Shown: piece after piece, positions 1 to 12,003 of the stretch
Position numbering within the stretch: the stretch's first letter is position 1
How the letters are laid out: each line of letters opens with the position of its first letter
Assembly: GCA_033297075.1 (NCBI GenBank)
Contig: MU858061.1
Location: 310,001 to 374,000, forward strand
Direction: 5' to 3'
Source of the DNA: Rhypophila decipiens
Lineage: Eukaryota > Ascomycota > Sordariomycetes > Sordariales > Naviculisporaceae
Length of the DNA stretch: 64,000 nucleotides
Program-made: the position numbers and the translations under genes
The notes under the pieces: model-generated
What the model saw: only the letters and a program-made list of their open reading frames with translations
Told to the model about the DNA's origin: nothing
Database searches by the model: none

Positions 1-1596
1 ATCGTTGACAGCAACACCTGCGTGGTGAGTGTACCACCGCTACAAACAAAAATGTTACCTGATGGGCAATTGGCTCTTCTTCGGTCGGCGAGCACGATCC
101 TGTCACCCATCCCACATACAAGTCCCAACCTCTGCGTTGCCAGGATCAGGGTTCGGGCACTCCGAGCTGCAGCATACCGTTGTTCGAGTTGTTCTTGTCG
201 ATTATCAGACTCTGTTGCAGCATGGGTTACTTTCGGGTTTCTCAAGATAAGTTCTCTGGTGATATACCAAAACAGTGGTTGAAGAAGTACTTTCCTGATT
301 CTACAATAAAAACACACAAATCGTAAACGTGGCGCCCAATCCCTCGTCGGGGCGTGATCATTTATTTCACTGCGCCGTCGAGCCCCGAGGTGGGGGAGGG
401 GCATCGGAGGACTTTTTCGGGAAAGGCCAAGCTTATCTTGATTGCGCTAAGCCTCGCTTGGTTACGGCACTCAAGAGCGCCTCAAAGCTTGTTTGAGGGC
501 CAAGAGATTGGTGGCGTCCCTTGACCCCGGTCGTTGTTCCTTCGAGAACCCCGGGAAGATAACGTCACTCGACTTTGGCGTTGGGGGCTTTCTCAGTTCT
601 CACGACTTTGCCTTTTCACATGCACAGGAATCAATTTTTAATTGAGAACTGTTAACAGCTGGACGGATATCTGCATCAGTATCCCCACACTGCGGTGAGA
701 TAGAAGATCGAGGGGGTATCAAAGCTTATTTCTTACCGAACCGTCCTCTCCTTCCGTTATATTTTCAGGAGCCCCGGCTCGGTCCCTCCAGAGGGAAATG
801 GCTTGTTAAGCAAATCGATGGCAGGGCAAATCGGTGGAGGACTTCTAGCTCTTTGGATATTCCTTTCCCGATCTTCAGGGACGTACGAACATTTTATTCA
901 GATCGAGGAAAGGGAATGTCGAGATCAAGGTCGGATAGAATCCGAGTCTTGCACCTCGATGGTCTGTCGTATCCAAGAGGTTACACCGCATCATCAGCAG
1001 GGAAGATAGCTCTTTCCTCCACCGGGCTCAGTTTCCCACCTTCCCATCTCACTTAGGCCAACAATATTATGCACCGAACCCGCCATCTCAAACATGGGAT
1101 TGCCAGGAGAGAAAATGTTACTGTCACCATTGGAATCATCCCCAAAGTATGCACCGGGGCCATATCAAAAACCCTCCATCTCGTCCCTTGACCCTGCCCC
1201 CTCTGCAACCTTGTGACCATTCACATCCAATCAGACGACTGGTACCTCACACCGAAAGCCAAAACGAATGTAACTTGGAATATTCCTATCAAAAGTCCAA
1301 GCTCCCCTCGTTTGTGTTCCTCTTGCCGTACTACACCACTATCTGCGTTGTTGGTGCTTATGACCGACAACTAGGAAGTTACGCCCTCGGCGTCTCTTGC
1401 ATTACCTAACTTTCAGATAACCTCGTAACGCCCCTCCACTCGACGTGATCTCGATCCGCGGAAACGGACCGGCAATCTTATCTCCCTTTGCCGCCCTAGA
1501 AATCTTATTCCTCTCTTGCCACGTCGATGCCCATTCATTCATCTTTCTGAATTTCATTCCTCTCACCCTGACGCTCGTCGACAGAATCCGACAGCC
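1..1596. other. Intergenic, no gene seen
   Basis: No open frame with recognisable content or plausible splice structure was found on either strand. The frames at the left edge and around 800-1400 are short and low in information. The last 150 bases before the permease start are pyrimidine-rich, as expected for a fungal promoter and leader. Confidence 0.6.
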
Positions 1597-3311
1597 ATGA
1601 ATACCCAACCGACTGCCGTGGGACTTGAGCATGGCGTTGTTGCCTCTGCACGGCCGACCTGGAAACGGCTGATGCCCGTCATAGCTTGCGGTGCCGGTTT
1701 GTTTTCGGACGGATACATCAACAACGTGAGCTTGCCTCTGGCCCAGTCCCCCGAGTCTCTTCCACTGACAAGACTAATTCGACTGGCAGGTCATCGGCTC
1801 TGTCATCACCATCCTCGGCATTCAATACGGCAAAGTTTGGAAGAACTCGGACGCGGCGAAGGTGGTTGGCGCCATCGCGTTTGCCGGGACGGTCGTCGGC
1901 CAGCTCGCCTTTGGCTATCTGTCCGACAAGTGGTCCCGCACCAATTCGCTCATCCTCTCGACAGTTATCCTGATCATCTTCACTGCTCTCACTGCTGGCT
2001 CGTACTACAATGGCGATACCATTGGAATGTTTAACATCCTAGCGGCATGGCGCTTCTTTGTAAGTTATACCCTGCCGGTAACCATTGTCCATGTCTGAAA
2101 CTAACGCAGAGTCTTATCTTGCATAGGTGGGTATTGGCATAGGCGGAGAGTATCCGGCTGGCAGTGTTAGCTGCGCCGAATCGACTGGCGAACTAAAGTC
2201 GGGCACCCGGAATATGTGGTTCATTTTCTTTACCAACAGCATGATTGACTGGGTGAGTACGAGTCGCCCTGTAAGCCCCTTGAGTACTTTGCGCAGGGCC
2301 TAACCAGCACAAATACAGGGCTTCGTTTTTGGCGCTTTTGTCCCGTATGTCGTCGCTGCGGCCTGCCAAAATGAGCATCTAGACACCATCTGGCGAACCA
2401 GTCTCGGAATTGGTGTTATATTCCCCATTTGCCTCCTAGTCATGCGATTCTTCCTCGAGGAGCCCGAAGAGTTCCAGCGCCAGTCGATGAAATACGCCAA
2501 GACCCCCTACAGGCTCGTCCTCCGATTTTACGGCTTCCGCCTGTTCATTGTCAGCCTCGTCTGGTTTATCTACGACTTTGGGGCCTACGCCTTCAGCATC
2601 TACTCTGCCCCAATCTTGTCCAATATCTTCGACCAAGATTTGGCGCCGCTGACCACTGTATTTGGCTGGAATACGGTCCTCAACCTGTTCTACATTCCCG
2701 GAACCATGCTTGGAGCCCCGCTTTCTGACTGGATCGGGCCTCGATATGCGCTGGCTGGTGGTGTTTTCGCCCAAGCTGTCGTGGGTTTCATCATGGCAGC
2801 CTGCTACGAGAGACTTGCGAAGCCCGAGATGGTAGGCGCATTTGTCGTGGTCTATGGCATCTTCCAGTCTCTTGGAGAGATCGGACCGGGCAACAACATC
2901 GGGCTGCTCGCCGCAAAGACGTGTGCCACGGGCGTGCGAGGCCAGTACTACGGCATTGCCGCAGCCATTGGAAAGCTTGGCGCATTTGTCGGCACCTACG
3001 TCTTCCCTTATATTATAGCAGCCGGCGGTGATTCCGATGTGCTGAAGGCGCAGTATCCCTTCTGGGTGTCGAGTAGCTCCTGTGTCTTGAGCGCGGCACT
3101 GGTCTTTTTCTTTATCCCCAATATCGGCCAGGACACCATCGCCGAGGAGGACGCCAAGTTCAGAGCATTCCTCGAAGAGAATGGTTATGATACCCGGCAG
3201 CTGGGCCTGAAGAAGGGTGAGAGTCTCGAATCGGCTAGTGGAGGCAGTGTGTTCAATGCTCCTGATACCAAGACGGATAGCGGTGATTTTGAGAAGTCTG
3301 GCGGGAGGTAA
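1597..3311 (+). CDS. MFS permease, Git1/Pho84-like (glycerophosphodiester or phosphate uptake)
   Basis: The coding sequence is built from four exons: 1597-1725, 1790-2059, 2127-2252 and 2319-3311. They join in frame to give 505 residues. The protein has the 12-segment layout of the phosphate:H+ symporter branch of the major facilitator superfamily. After the second helix comes the loop motif GYLSDKWSR, matching the family's G-x-x-x-D-R/K motif. A GIGIGGEYPAGS stretch follows at the start of the fourth helix, and ESTGELKSGTRN marks the next loop. The second half carries LGEIGPGNN. These features fit fungal Git1-type glycerophosphoinositol/glycerophosphocholine carriers and related phosphate permeases. 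Which substrate is carried cannot be read from sequence. The N-terminus is short and the C-terminal tail is polar and cytosolic. The chosen ATG sits directly before the first conserved helix. It is most likely a plasma-membrane importer. No clear phosphate-response box was found upstream. Confidence 0.9.
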
Positions 3312-4398
3312 TCAGCATTGAGAGTTGGGTGACACTGGGTGGGAGTGGTATCCTCGGTTCTCGTTTTCTGCCTAGATTTGTATTTCTGCGAGTATTTGAG
3401 TGTGGAACACGAAGATACCCATTTATTTGGCTCTGCCAGATGTGGTTGTGCTGTTGGCAAGGGCATGCAGTATAGGCTGTAGCCGTTGGCGGTTGAGCTT
3501 CCTGATGGCGGAAGCATCTTAGTAACTGAGGATATGTCAGTATCACTGGGGTACTGACAGTTACTTGAAATACCATATCGTTGCAATCTTGTCGAGAGTC
3601 TTGATGATCAGGATATATGATAAATACTTTCATATCCTCGGCCAAGTTCGTATTGCAGTTGTATGATATACCCGAGCAGCGAGTGCCATACTGGTATGAT
3701 AACCCATCCAAACTTGGTCAAAATTTCCCCAAAGAATTCTCATAGGACCATCCATGCCGCATCCATCATCAGCATTCCACCTAGCTTCAACATGGGTAAT
3801 TTGCAAACAGGAAACCTGGTATCAAACTTCTAGGTTGGTCTGCAAAAAGGAATGTCTTCGGGCACGCTGATAATTTTCTTGGAGGTCTGGTGGAAGAAGG
3901 TTCGGTGGCGGTGGGACCTGTGAAGCTTGAGATATCTACGTATCAGGACTCAGATGTTATGAAAATGGAGAAGGAAAGGGAAAAAAAATCTGATGTGAGC
4001 CCGGGCATGTGTAAGTTGGGTAGGTAGGATAATTACTTGTGTATAAGATTGTTTATTATAGACAAACCCGACGTGGAATGCTTACTAGGTGGCCATGAAA
4101 ATTCAGCTCATGCTTCCTTCTGGGTAGTATTTATGTACAGACCATGAAGTACATGTAAGTAAGAAAGGGGGCCACTCACACTCACACTCACACACATGCA
4201 AAATGCGAGCAATCCGTGGCTCTCAACCAGGCGAGCGCAAGAGCCTGACTCACTGCAGCCCCTAGCTGCATATCTGTCCCCCCAACCACTGCAACCAAAA
4301 CATACCGGTAAGCTATGGAACTGCACCCTACGAGTCATTCATATACACAGAACCCACCGCACAATCTCAACAACTCGAGCCTTCCCAGGGTTTCTCCA
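3312..4398. other. Intergenic between permease and tRNA
   Basis: No gene is seen. A short CACACT/CACA microsatellite lies near 4174-4198. The open frames here are short and overlap each other on opposite strands. Confidence 0.6.
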
Positions 4399-4472
4399 GG
4401 TCCGATGGTGTAGTTGGTTATCACGTCAGTCTAACACACTGAAGGTCGGCGGATCGAGCCCGCCTCGGATCA
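4399..4472 (+). tRNA. tRNA-Val (anticodon AAC)
   Basis: A full cloverleaf can be folded without an intron. The acceptor stem GGTCCGA (4399-4405) pairs with TCGGATC (4465-4471), with one G-T wobble, and the discriminator is A at 4472. The anticodon stem TCAGT/ACTGA encloses the loop CTAACAC, giving anticodon AAC, which is valine. The T-stem GGCGG/CCGCC encloses ATCGAGC. Internal promoter boxes are present: TGGTGTAGTTGG fits the A box and GATCGAGCC fits the B-box pattern GWTCRANNC. The T-loop starts with A rather than the usual T. The gene appears intact and functional. Confidence 0.93.
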
Positions 4473-4483
4473 TGAGCATATCC

Positions 4484-4487
4484 TTTT
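4484..4487 (+). terminator. RNA polymerase III terminator of tRNA-Val
   Basis: A run of four T lies 12 bases after the tRNA 3' end on the coding strand. This is the minimal Pol III stop signal and the first such run downstream. Confidence 0.6.
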
Positions 4488-4557
4488 GACTTATAAGTCT
4501 TCCTTGTTGGTTTCTTTCCTAGGAGCATCAGTGCGCAGTGCCTGAAAGAGCTGCTCT

Positions 4558-4594
4558 CTGAGCCCTTCGGCTCAGGGGGGCCGGCTCAGGGGGG
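4558..4594. repeat. Hairpin plus G-rich tandem repeat
   Basis: A perfect 7-bp stem CTGAGCC/GGCTCAG with a four-base loop spans 4558-4575. It runs straight into two copies of a 14-base unit beginning GGCTCAGGGGGG (4569 and 4583). This GC-rich knot stands about 85 bases downstream of the tRNA. Its function is unknown. Confidence 0.6.
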
Positions 4595-5354
4595 CTGGAG
4601 CACCGGTGGGACATGTGTGGCATCCGCCTGTTTAGCTAAAGAAACCAGCGATCAACATACACTGTACACCGTGGCTGAACAAGCGGATATCACACGCATC
4701 CCCCCGGTCTTGCAGCCCCCCTCTGCCGAAGTGCCAGAGAGCAGCTCTTTCAAGCAGTATAGCAAACCCAGATTTACATTTTTGGTTCTCCATACTTTTA
4801 GTGTTCTTCTTGAGGCTGTTAACGTCTTTGCTATTTCTACTCTTTTATATTCTTTATTTCTGTTTACTCGGCGGGCTAGCAGCATTACTCCTAGAGATCA
4901 TTTTTTCACACGGCGTGCCTTGGTCAGACCTACGTTTGCGTACACTTTCTTTTGTTTGGGCTCTATGTATACGGATCGACTCCAAATTACCATCACCAGA
5001 GCTGAGTAAAAGACCCCGCCCTACCCAGATCGAGGAATACTCCTGCCCAATAGGCCTGCCCAAGGCCCAATCCGGTCATGTGTGAAAGTCCACCTCAGCC
5101 TCTAGCCGCGGTTCGAGTTGTTCTGTTCTCTCGAAAGAAGGTTGATTTAGCCCGACATGAACATGATGCCCTTGGAAACAAGTATTGCTGGTAATAGAGA
5201 CGTTCTGGACTGACCTCGACCTTTCAGAGAAACGCTGAAAATCGAGTAGCCCTGCGTCCCACTCGAGTCCTGTCCTAGTTGTGGACAGCGGAAGAACAAA
5301 TACCACCGGTGATGGTGGTGCTGCTGCTGCCAGCCATACCGGCGCCCGGGATGC

Positions 5355-7309
5355 CTAAACTATAGTAACCGTTTCCAGTGTTGCCCCCTTCATCCAGTCA
5401 ATCTCATACATCTCGGGGTAAATGTAGAGCTGCTTGAGGATACCGATGCGGTTATAGATCTTTGTAGACGCCACCTTACCTGCCACGTCCAGCACTAGAC
5501 ACACATTGGGATGGATCAAAAAGAGGTAGATGGTAGACTCGAGGGAAGTGCGATACTGTCTCGCATCGTGCCGCGTCAGTGCGTAATCGGCGTAGAAGGG
5601 CATCTCGACGGAGCCTTGCGGGGCGTTCTTTGCCGATGCTATCGGCAGGTTGATCCGCGCCTGATATGTGAGAGGAACCGTGGTCCCATTCGCCAGGATC
5701 GTGTGAGCCTCGGTAAGCGTAGCAGTCCGTAACAAGCCCTTCGCTACCAGAGCAGCTGAAGAAACCTCGCCAAAGGGGTTCTGTCCCGCGGGCTTCGCCA
5801 CGCACTCGAATACAGGCTCGACATGCGGTGTAATTAGTTGCTTTATCTCCAGGCTTCTTGTCCTGAGAATGCCGAATTTCATTCCTGCTCACTCCAGTAG
5901 CTCACGCGGGTATTAACTGATACCCAGGACCAGGATGGGCCCTGATATTTGGCGGGCCGCCGGGAGTCAGACGTCAGTAGGTCGACTCTCCATGCTAGGT
6001 TCTTGAGGAAAGTATGACTCCATAGGCCGGCGAAGTATCGGCCCAGAAATGGCGCAGTCCTATTTACTAGTCCTGACAGCGCCGGTAGGCGATCTGTCTC
6101 TCTGCTTAGTTGCAGGCCGGAATACTGCTCAACAATCTTATGCCATTCCTCCAAGGCCCGGCGTTGCTCAGCGAGGAGGCTCCCCGTCGTTCTCAGTTCC
6201 GTCAGCTCCTCGAGGTTCGGCATGCGAGCACCTGTCAGGGGAGACGCGGCACGGGTCCTGGTTGGTGGCACTCTATCGGCGCGTCTGTGTGTGGAGGATA
6301 TCACGATAAGAGGTCGTCTGTTATCTCGAAGATCGATCCTGTCTCGATTTCGTGATGACGGTTCTCCCACCGTACGGCTGGTTGATGGTCTGGTAGGCTC
6401 GCGCGCAATCCTTTCAGCCACCCGGATCTCGCTCAGAGACATGGTCCGCGCCTGGCTCGATATCCGAGAGGATTTGTTCTTGACGCCGTCCATGCTCGGC
6501 AAGCTGCCGCACTCGCAGATGACTTCTTCGTTGCACTCCCATACAAGCTCGCTCTTGCAGAAGCGGAGAACCCTTGGCGTGAGGATCCGCTCCTGAAAGG
6601 CCCAGCCGCGCAGCAACAGTGGAAAGATGTCCCTAGACGGGTTTGGTAGAGGATTAGCCCAGTGAACAATCTTGCTTCGAACCATGACGCAATACGACTG
6701 TCCCCCAGGTCCCTGGACTTCAATCTGTCGTTCAGGAGGCAAACTGGGCTTTGGGAAGCAGCCAGCGGAGCCACTTTTTGAACCTGTGGCGGAAAGAGTA
6801 ACATATGATCTTTGGTAGATATCAGCCATCTGGGCGGACTGGATCTGCCAATCGCTCTGATCGTCTTGGAGAATGCACAGGGCGTCAATCCACAAATAGC
6901 AGATACCAAGCCGAAGACAGAATAAGATGGCCTCCTGGAAAGTCAATGGCATCTCTTTCCATGGTACTCGCTCTTTGTGGCTGCTCAGATTTGCCGTCGT
7001 AGTCGTGCACTTCAAGGAGGTGCCCCAGCAGTGGCTCAGAGCAGCATATCTCCCTCCTGGAAGCTCTTCTTCGACTAGTTGAACAGTGACTTGATCACTT
7101 GCTGTCGCGTCTAGTCGGAGAATCCTCTTTGGGAAGAACGATGTATTCCCAATTTTCCTTTCAGCTTGGCAAAACGAGTGCCGCGCTACGCAGTTCTCGA
7201 CCCTCGACGAAACCCACTGCACAAGTTGCGGTGACAATGGATCCCCACAAACAGAGGATCTCGCTTTGATCGCTTCCCATGGGAGCGATCGGTCTGCGAG
7301 TATCAGCAT
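5355..7309 (-). pseudogene. HET-domain (heterokaryon incompatibility) protein gene, frameshifted
   Basis: The first reading frame (7309 down to 5879, 476 residues) holds a complete HET domain. It shows ALSHCWG near residue 90, then PLTFQEAI, the YLWIDALCILQDD block, W-x-x-Q-x-x-x-M-x-x-IY, and later a GWAFQERILTPR block. A PSWSWVSV block near the end is followed by a stop. A second frame (5882 down to 5355) continues exactly as these proteins usually do, with NPFGEVSS and a small beta-rich tail. The two frames differ by one base at about 5880. Splicing does not explain it well: the only frame-restoring GT...AG choice seen would remove the conserved VSYWSE segment. A lost base, or an assembly error, is the simplest reading. 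The amino end is also shorter than in many relatives. If intact, such proteins trigger vegetative-incompatibility cell death in the cytoplasm. Confidence 0.8.
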
Positions 7310-8382
7310 GGGCTTCGGCGATATGCTCGCGGTGGAACGCAGGTAGTAGGCTTACCTCCATTGCAGAGGCATGTCGAGAAATCCTGTGCGGGATTTCTCA
7401 CTGGATGTGCCAGAGGGAGAAGTAACGTCACAGTGCTCTGTGGCAAAGGCTTGTGTAGAAATATAACGCCGAGAAATATACAGGAGGAAGGCACTGGCGT
7501 CCAAGGGAGGCAAATGGAATGATAATCAACCACTTTTGCAAAGGAATAAAAATCAAGTCGTCGGCGACATGGAAAGGAACACCCAACCCTCAGCTGCATG
7601 AAAGCCGAGCGGTTTTCCTCATTTTCAATTGGTCGTTTGGGGCAGAACAAGTAAGCAACACGAGCATTTTCTGCACATCTGCCTGATTCGTATTCATTAC
7701 AGAAGAATACCAAAACAGTTCTCCTACTGGTAGGCTTCCTTTGGGGGACCGCTTGCCGGACCGGTCCCTCGTGTTGCGGAGGCTCCGTTGGGAGGCGCCG
7801 AAATGAGGTTATTCGCATTGAGCCATTTGAGAGATGCGAACGAAGCCAAACAAGAGTTATCCCATCACGTGACGGGCCTTTTAACTTTTCAATATCCGTA
7901 TCTACTAAGGAGATACGGCGTGCACCTTGGCACAATACCAATTAATACAGCTTTCCAAGTCAGATGCGAATCTTTCCTTTTTCTTTTGGGAATTCATTGC
8001 ATGATAGTAAAGGATATCAGACGTATCTCCAATTTGGAGTGAGTTTCCTGAGGAAATGCGTTAAGCTGAAAGTAACTTTGTTTTATGTAGCAGTTGCTCC
8101 TTCCGAGTCCCAAATAGGAAATCACCTACCCCTCGCTGCCCCAGCTCCGTCACATCCCCAAACGGCGGCGGAAGAGCACCCAATTGCGCCCAGCAAAATG
8201 TGACCACATTTCCAACCGAAACATGAAACAATGATGAAAGGAACAACAGCTGGCTGTTGACCATAGCACGATTTGTTTTATTATCGTTAACTCAGTCGCC
8301 CCTTTTTGGATAGTAAACATAAATCCTTACTGTGCATATTTTACCTTGACCAAACCCCTATCTACAATTTGCATAACTTACA
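7310..8382. other. Divergent intergenic region between HET gene and spermidine-synthase-like gene
   Basis: About 1.07 kb separates two divergent starts. A potential donor (GTAAGC near 7352-7357) and a CGCAG acceptor near the HET start suggest a possible extra 5' exon for that gene. No frame-consistent upstream exon was found. No gene is otherwise seen. Confidence 0.5.
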
Positions 8383-10321
8383 ATGTCTCAACGCTCCTCC
8401 AAAAAAGGGGCTGGAGGAGCATCACGAAAACACCAAACATCAGCACCGCCAAAAACCCCCGACCCCAACTCCCCAGAGTCCTTCGAACAAGAACTCAAAG
8501 ACCTCGCAGCCAAGGCAAAAGAAGACACCTGGGCCAAACACTTCACGGCCCAATTCACACTCTACTTCAACTCCATTTTCCTGCTCTCCCTGGCCGCGGC
8601 ATACTCGGTCGTCTCGCAGTCGGCCCTCTCCCCAGTCTACGGCTCGATCCCCTCAGCAAGATGGCACAACTACGTGACAATGGCGGCTTGCTTCGTAGGC
8701 TGGTCCTCCAACGTGCCCCTCTACCGCGCTCTGCCGTTTAACTCGCCCTCTCACCTGCTCCCCGTCATTGCCCTCTGGATCCCCACCGTCCAGTTTTTTC
8801 TCTTCAAGCTCAGCGGGACTTTTACAGCATGGTACGGTCCTACCATCACCGAAGGATTGACTTACTTCCCCCTGATGACCATCACCGCGGCCTGCGTGGC
8901 GACTTATACCGAGCAAATCGACCTGAGCAGACTGCCCCTCCCAAAATTCATCAAAGACGCCACGCCGGGCCTGGGCTCCCTGGCCTTCTTCCTATTCGCA
9001 GAATCCATGTTCCGCAAGATGCTCAGCATCCAAGTAGGCGAGTCCTTTGTCAAGACCCGAATGGGAGCAGAAATAGGTCTCGCCTTGCCATACGCTTTTG
9101 CCGCCCCGTCAAAGTTGCTCCTCTGGACGGTTCCAGCCTTGGTGCACACGGCGCTGTGGAATACACACGTGCAGACGCCCATGGCATTGGCCTCGCTGAA
9201 CTCGACCCTCGCGGCGAACCAGTGGGCTATTCTGGACAGAAAAGAGTCGCTCACGGGGTACATCTCGGTCGTCGAGAGTCTGGAGCAGGGCTTCCGCGTC
9301 TTGAGGTGCGATCATTCGCTCTTGGGCGGGGAATGGGTCAAGATCCAGGCTATGTCGCAGTTCAAGGACAATGTCGTGGGGGAGACTATTTATGGTGTCT
9401 TTGCCATGCTCGAGGCCGTGAGGCTCGTCAAGGTGCCCGAGCCGATTCGTGATGGTGAGGCGAAGGCGCTTGTTATTGGAATGGGAGTCGGAACAACACC
9501 CGCTGCTCTAGTCGCCCACGGCATCGACACAACAGTGGTCGAGATCGACCCTGTCGTGTCCGAGTTCGCAGCCAAGTACTTTAAGCTGCCCAAGACGGTC
9601 AAGACCGTGATTGAAGACGCAGTAACCTACACGGACACATTGTCCAGCACGGACGAGGGCAAAGAAACCTTTGACTACATCATCCACGATGTCTTTACCG
9701 GCGGTGCCGAGCCTATCCCCTTGTTCACCCTCGAGTTTTTGCAGACTCTCGAGGCGTTGCTCAAGCCGGGGGGTGTGATTGCTATTGTGAGTTTCTGTCT
9801 CCTTGCCCCATTATATCTGACAACTCTGTCCATTGCACGCTATGGCTAACCATACCTGACCGTATTTTTGTGTGTGGATGTAGAACTACGCAGGCGACTT
9901 CTCCCTTCCCCCACCAACAGTAATAATCCGCACAATCCGAACAGTCTTCCCAACATGCCGCATCTTTAGGGAACACGAAAAACCATCTCCCTCCTCCGAA
10001 AAAACAAAAGAAGCCGACTTTGACAATATAGTAATCTTTTGCACAAAACTCACTCCCGACTTGCTTCCACAAATCGAATTCAGAAACCCCACCGAAAGAG
10101 ATTATCTCAACTCCCCTGCCCGCCGTGGGTTCTTGGTGCCCAAGCATGAAGTTTTTGATGCCGATCTGGGACTTGCTGCCCCTGAAGGAAAAAAAGAAGA
10201 CTGGGGTATCTTGACGGCCAACGATACAGATAAATTGGCGAGGTGGCATGAGGAGAGTGCGCTGGGGCATTGGGCCATTATGCGGGTTGTGCTTCCGCCT
10301 GTGGTTTGGGAGAATTGGTGA
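8383..10321 (+). CDS. Membrane-anchored spermidine/spermine-synthase-family protein
   Basis: There are two exons, 8383-9786 and 9884-10321. The 97-bp GTGAGT...TAG intron falls inside the conserved block GGVIAI|NYAGD, and 613 residues result. Residues about 60-290 form several hydrophobic segments, after a short basic, Lys/Ser/Pro-rich amino end. From about 360 the protein turns into a class I methyltransferase fold. It has ALVIGMGVGTTP (cofactor loop), VVEIDPVV (acidic residue at the end of strand 2), VIEDAVTY, and DYIIHDVFTGG, which matches the catalytic-aspartate region of aminopropyltransferases. Fungal proteins of this shape are usually annotated as spermine/spermidine synthase family. 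The membrane half makes a true polyamine-synthesis role uncertain, and another transfer reaction on a membrane-linked substrate is possible. The start ATG lies close to an upstream pyrimidine-rich leader. Confidence 0.88.
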
Positions 10322-11095
10322 ACGCCATATTTTGAGAGGAAAATGCTGGGTATCTTGCTTGTCTTTATTGGATTTGCTTTTCATGCTTTTTGCTTACTGC
10401 TGATATTGGATACTGTATATAGTCTCGCGCAGAGTGAGCAAGGCTTCCCTGGATAGACATAATTTTCGATTCTGGTATCTTGACAAGAGCCAAAGAGACG
10501 AAGAGGGCAAGCAGTAAGGAGGGTTTCGCCTGCCTTGCCGTTTTGACTGTCGATGAGAGATGTTGTCAACTCGTGATATTTTGAGGAGTCTACTCGAGAA
10601 TGGGATCCTGACTTGGTGTAATGAAGTTGGTCCATACCATTACTAGTTTTCCTGTTCTTCTTAAACATTTACTTGAAAGTATGTCTTGATTGAGTATCTG
10701 TCAAACTTTGATGACTGGTCAAAACAACGAATCTCATATGGACATCACACCGAGGTTTGAGTTGGGAAGCCACAACTAACTCCATGCCCAAAGTATGAAA
10801 TTGAGGGTTAGGGTTGGATGTTATTGCTCCCCCTTTTCCCCGTGTTGACCCGAACTATCGGCAGTCCAGTTATGGATCCCCCCCACGGCTTGGCGTCGGC
10901 TCCCACTTTTTTGCCAGCACGTCACCAACCCGCCCAAAATATTACGTAGGCAGACCACCCCCAAGACAAGGATAGCTCTCGGAGGCTCACAGATTCCCAA
11001 CCTCAACTCTTTCAAAGCCGCCAAAACACCCTCTTTCCGCACGCCATTTGCTTCTTTCTTTGTCGCCGGCGCTCTCTCACGCAGTCATTATCAAC
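10322..11095. other. Intergenic region upstream of opi3-like gene
   Basis: No gene is seen. The last 60 bases before 11096 are C/T-rich and end in ATCAACATG, a good fungal start context. Confidence 0.6.
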
Positions 11096-12003
11096 ATGTC
11101 TTTCCTCGAGTCGTATGACCACTTGGTCGATTTCAGCCAGAAGAGCCTGTTTAGTACGTGAGACCGCTGTTTTCGGGCCACCGTTTCCTGTTAAAATCAC
11201 ATGCAAAGACCTTGCGCCAACTTTTTTATTTGGACGTCTCCTAACCACACCATCACAGTCTCTGCATTTGCTATTGCATTCAATCCCACGTTCTGGAAGT
11301 AAGCACTGATATCCTACTCGCCAGAAGGGACTCATCCCTAAATGAAAACAGCTGCTAACCTTGTCTCGTAGCATTGTCGCCCGAAGAGGTTCGTCCTATG
11401 AAGCCCAGCAGACGTTTTCTCGAGCCAACGAGCCTCTGTGTTCTCTCGATCGAATCTGACACATCATGTACAGAATACCGCACCAAGTTCATCACCAAGT
11501 TCTTTGGCAGCGCACAAGCAGGATGCTATGCCCTAGCGATTACGATTTTCTCCTTGGGCCTGCTCCGCGACTTCCTCTACGAGCGTGCCCTTCGCGACCA
11601 GCCCTCGCACCCTCTCCTCGAGGGTGAGCTACCCACCTACGCCGGATACGCCCTCCTCGCCCTGGGCAATCTGTTTGTCATCTCGTCCACTTGGCAGTTG
11701 GGTATCACGGGCACCTTCCTTGGCGACTACTTTGGTATCCTCATGGATGACATGGTCACGGGCTTCCCCTTCAACGTTACCAACGCCCCCATGTACTATG
11801 GCTCGACCATGAGCTTCCTCGGTACTGCTCTTATCTACGGCAAGCCTGCGGGTGTCTTCCTGACCGGTGTCGTGCTGGCCGTCTACCTAGTCGCCATCCA
11901 GTTCGAGAACCCCTTCACTGCGGCCATTTATGCCAAGCGTGCCAGCGCCCAGAAATCCAAGGGCGGGAATAAGGGCAGCGTCCGTGACAAGAAGGAGCTT
12001 TAA
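11096..12003 (+). CDS. opi3: Phospholipid methyltransferase, Opi3 type
   Basis: Four exons (11096-11153, 11259-11298, 11372-11388 and 11474-12003) join in frame to give 214 residues. Splicing reconstructs the family's amino-terminal block SAFAIAFNPTFWNIVARREY, of which the third exon supplies only 17 bases. Four hydrophobic segments follow. The carboxyl half holds GDYFGILMDD and the strongly conserved VTGFPFNVTNAPMYYGST, then GKPAG, which bind S-adenosylmethionine and the lipid head group in the PEMT/Opi3 family. The enzyme performs the last two methylations from phosphatidylethanolamine to phosphatidylcholine in the endoplasmic reticulum. The tail ends in a Lys/Arg-rich stretch (KGSVRDKKEL); the terminal KKEL resembles ER-retention signals. 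The length matches the yeast enzyme (about 206 residues). The third donor site (GTTCGT) is weak but is required for the frame. Confidence 0.95.

Larger units (their letters stand above)
4473..5354. other. Intergenic between tRNA and HET gene
   Basis: Apart from the hairpin/G-rich repeat, nothing recognisable is seen. The right part is the 3' flank of the minus-strand HET gene. Confidence 0.55.

Noticed and set aside
7303..7941. 212-codon minus-strand frame upstream of the HET gene
   Set aside because: It overlaps the HET start in another frame, has no motif, and does not splice in frame to the HET domain.
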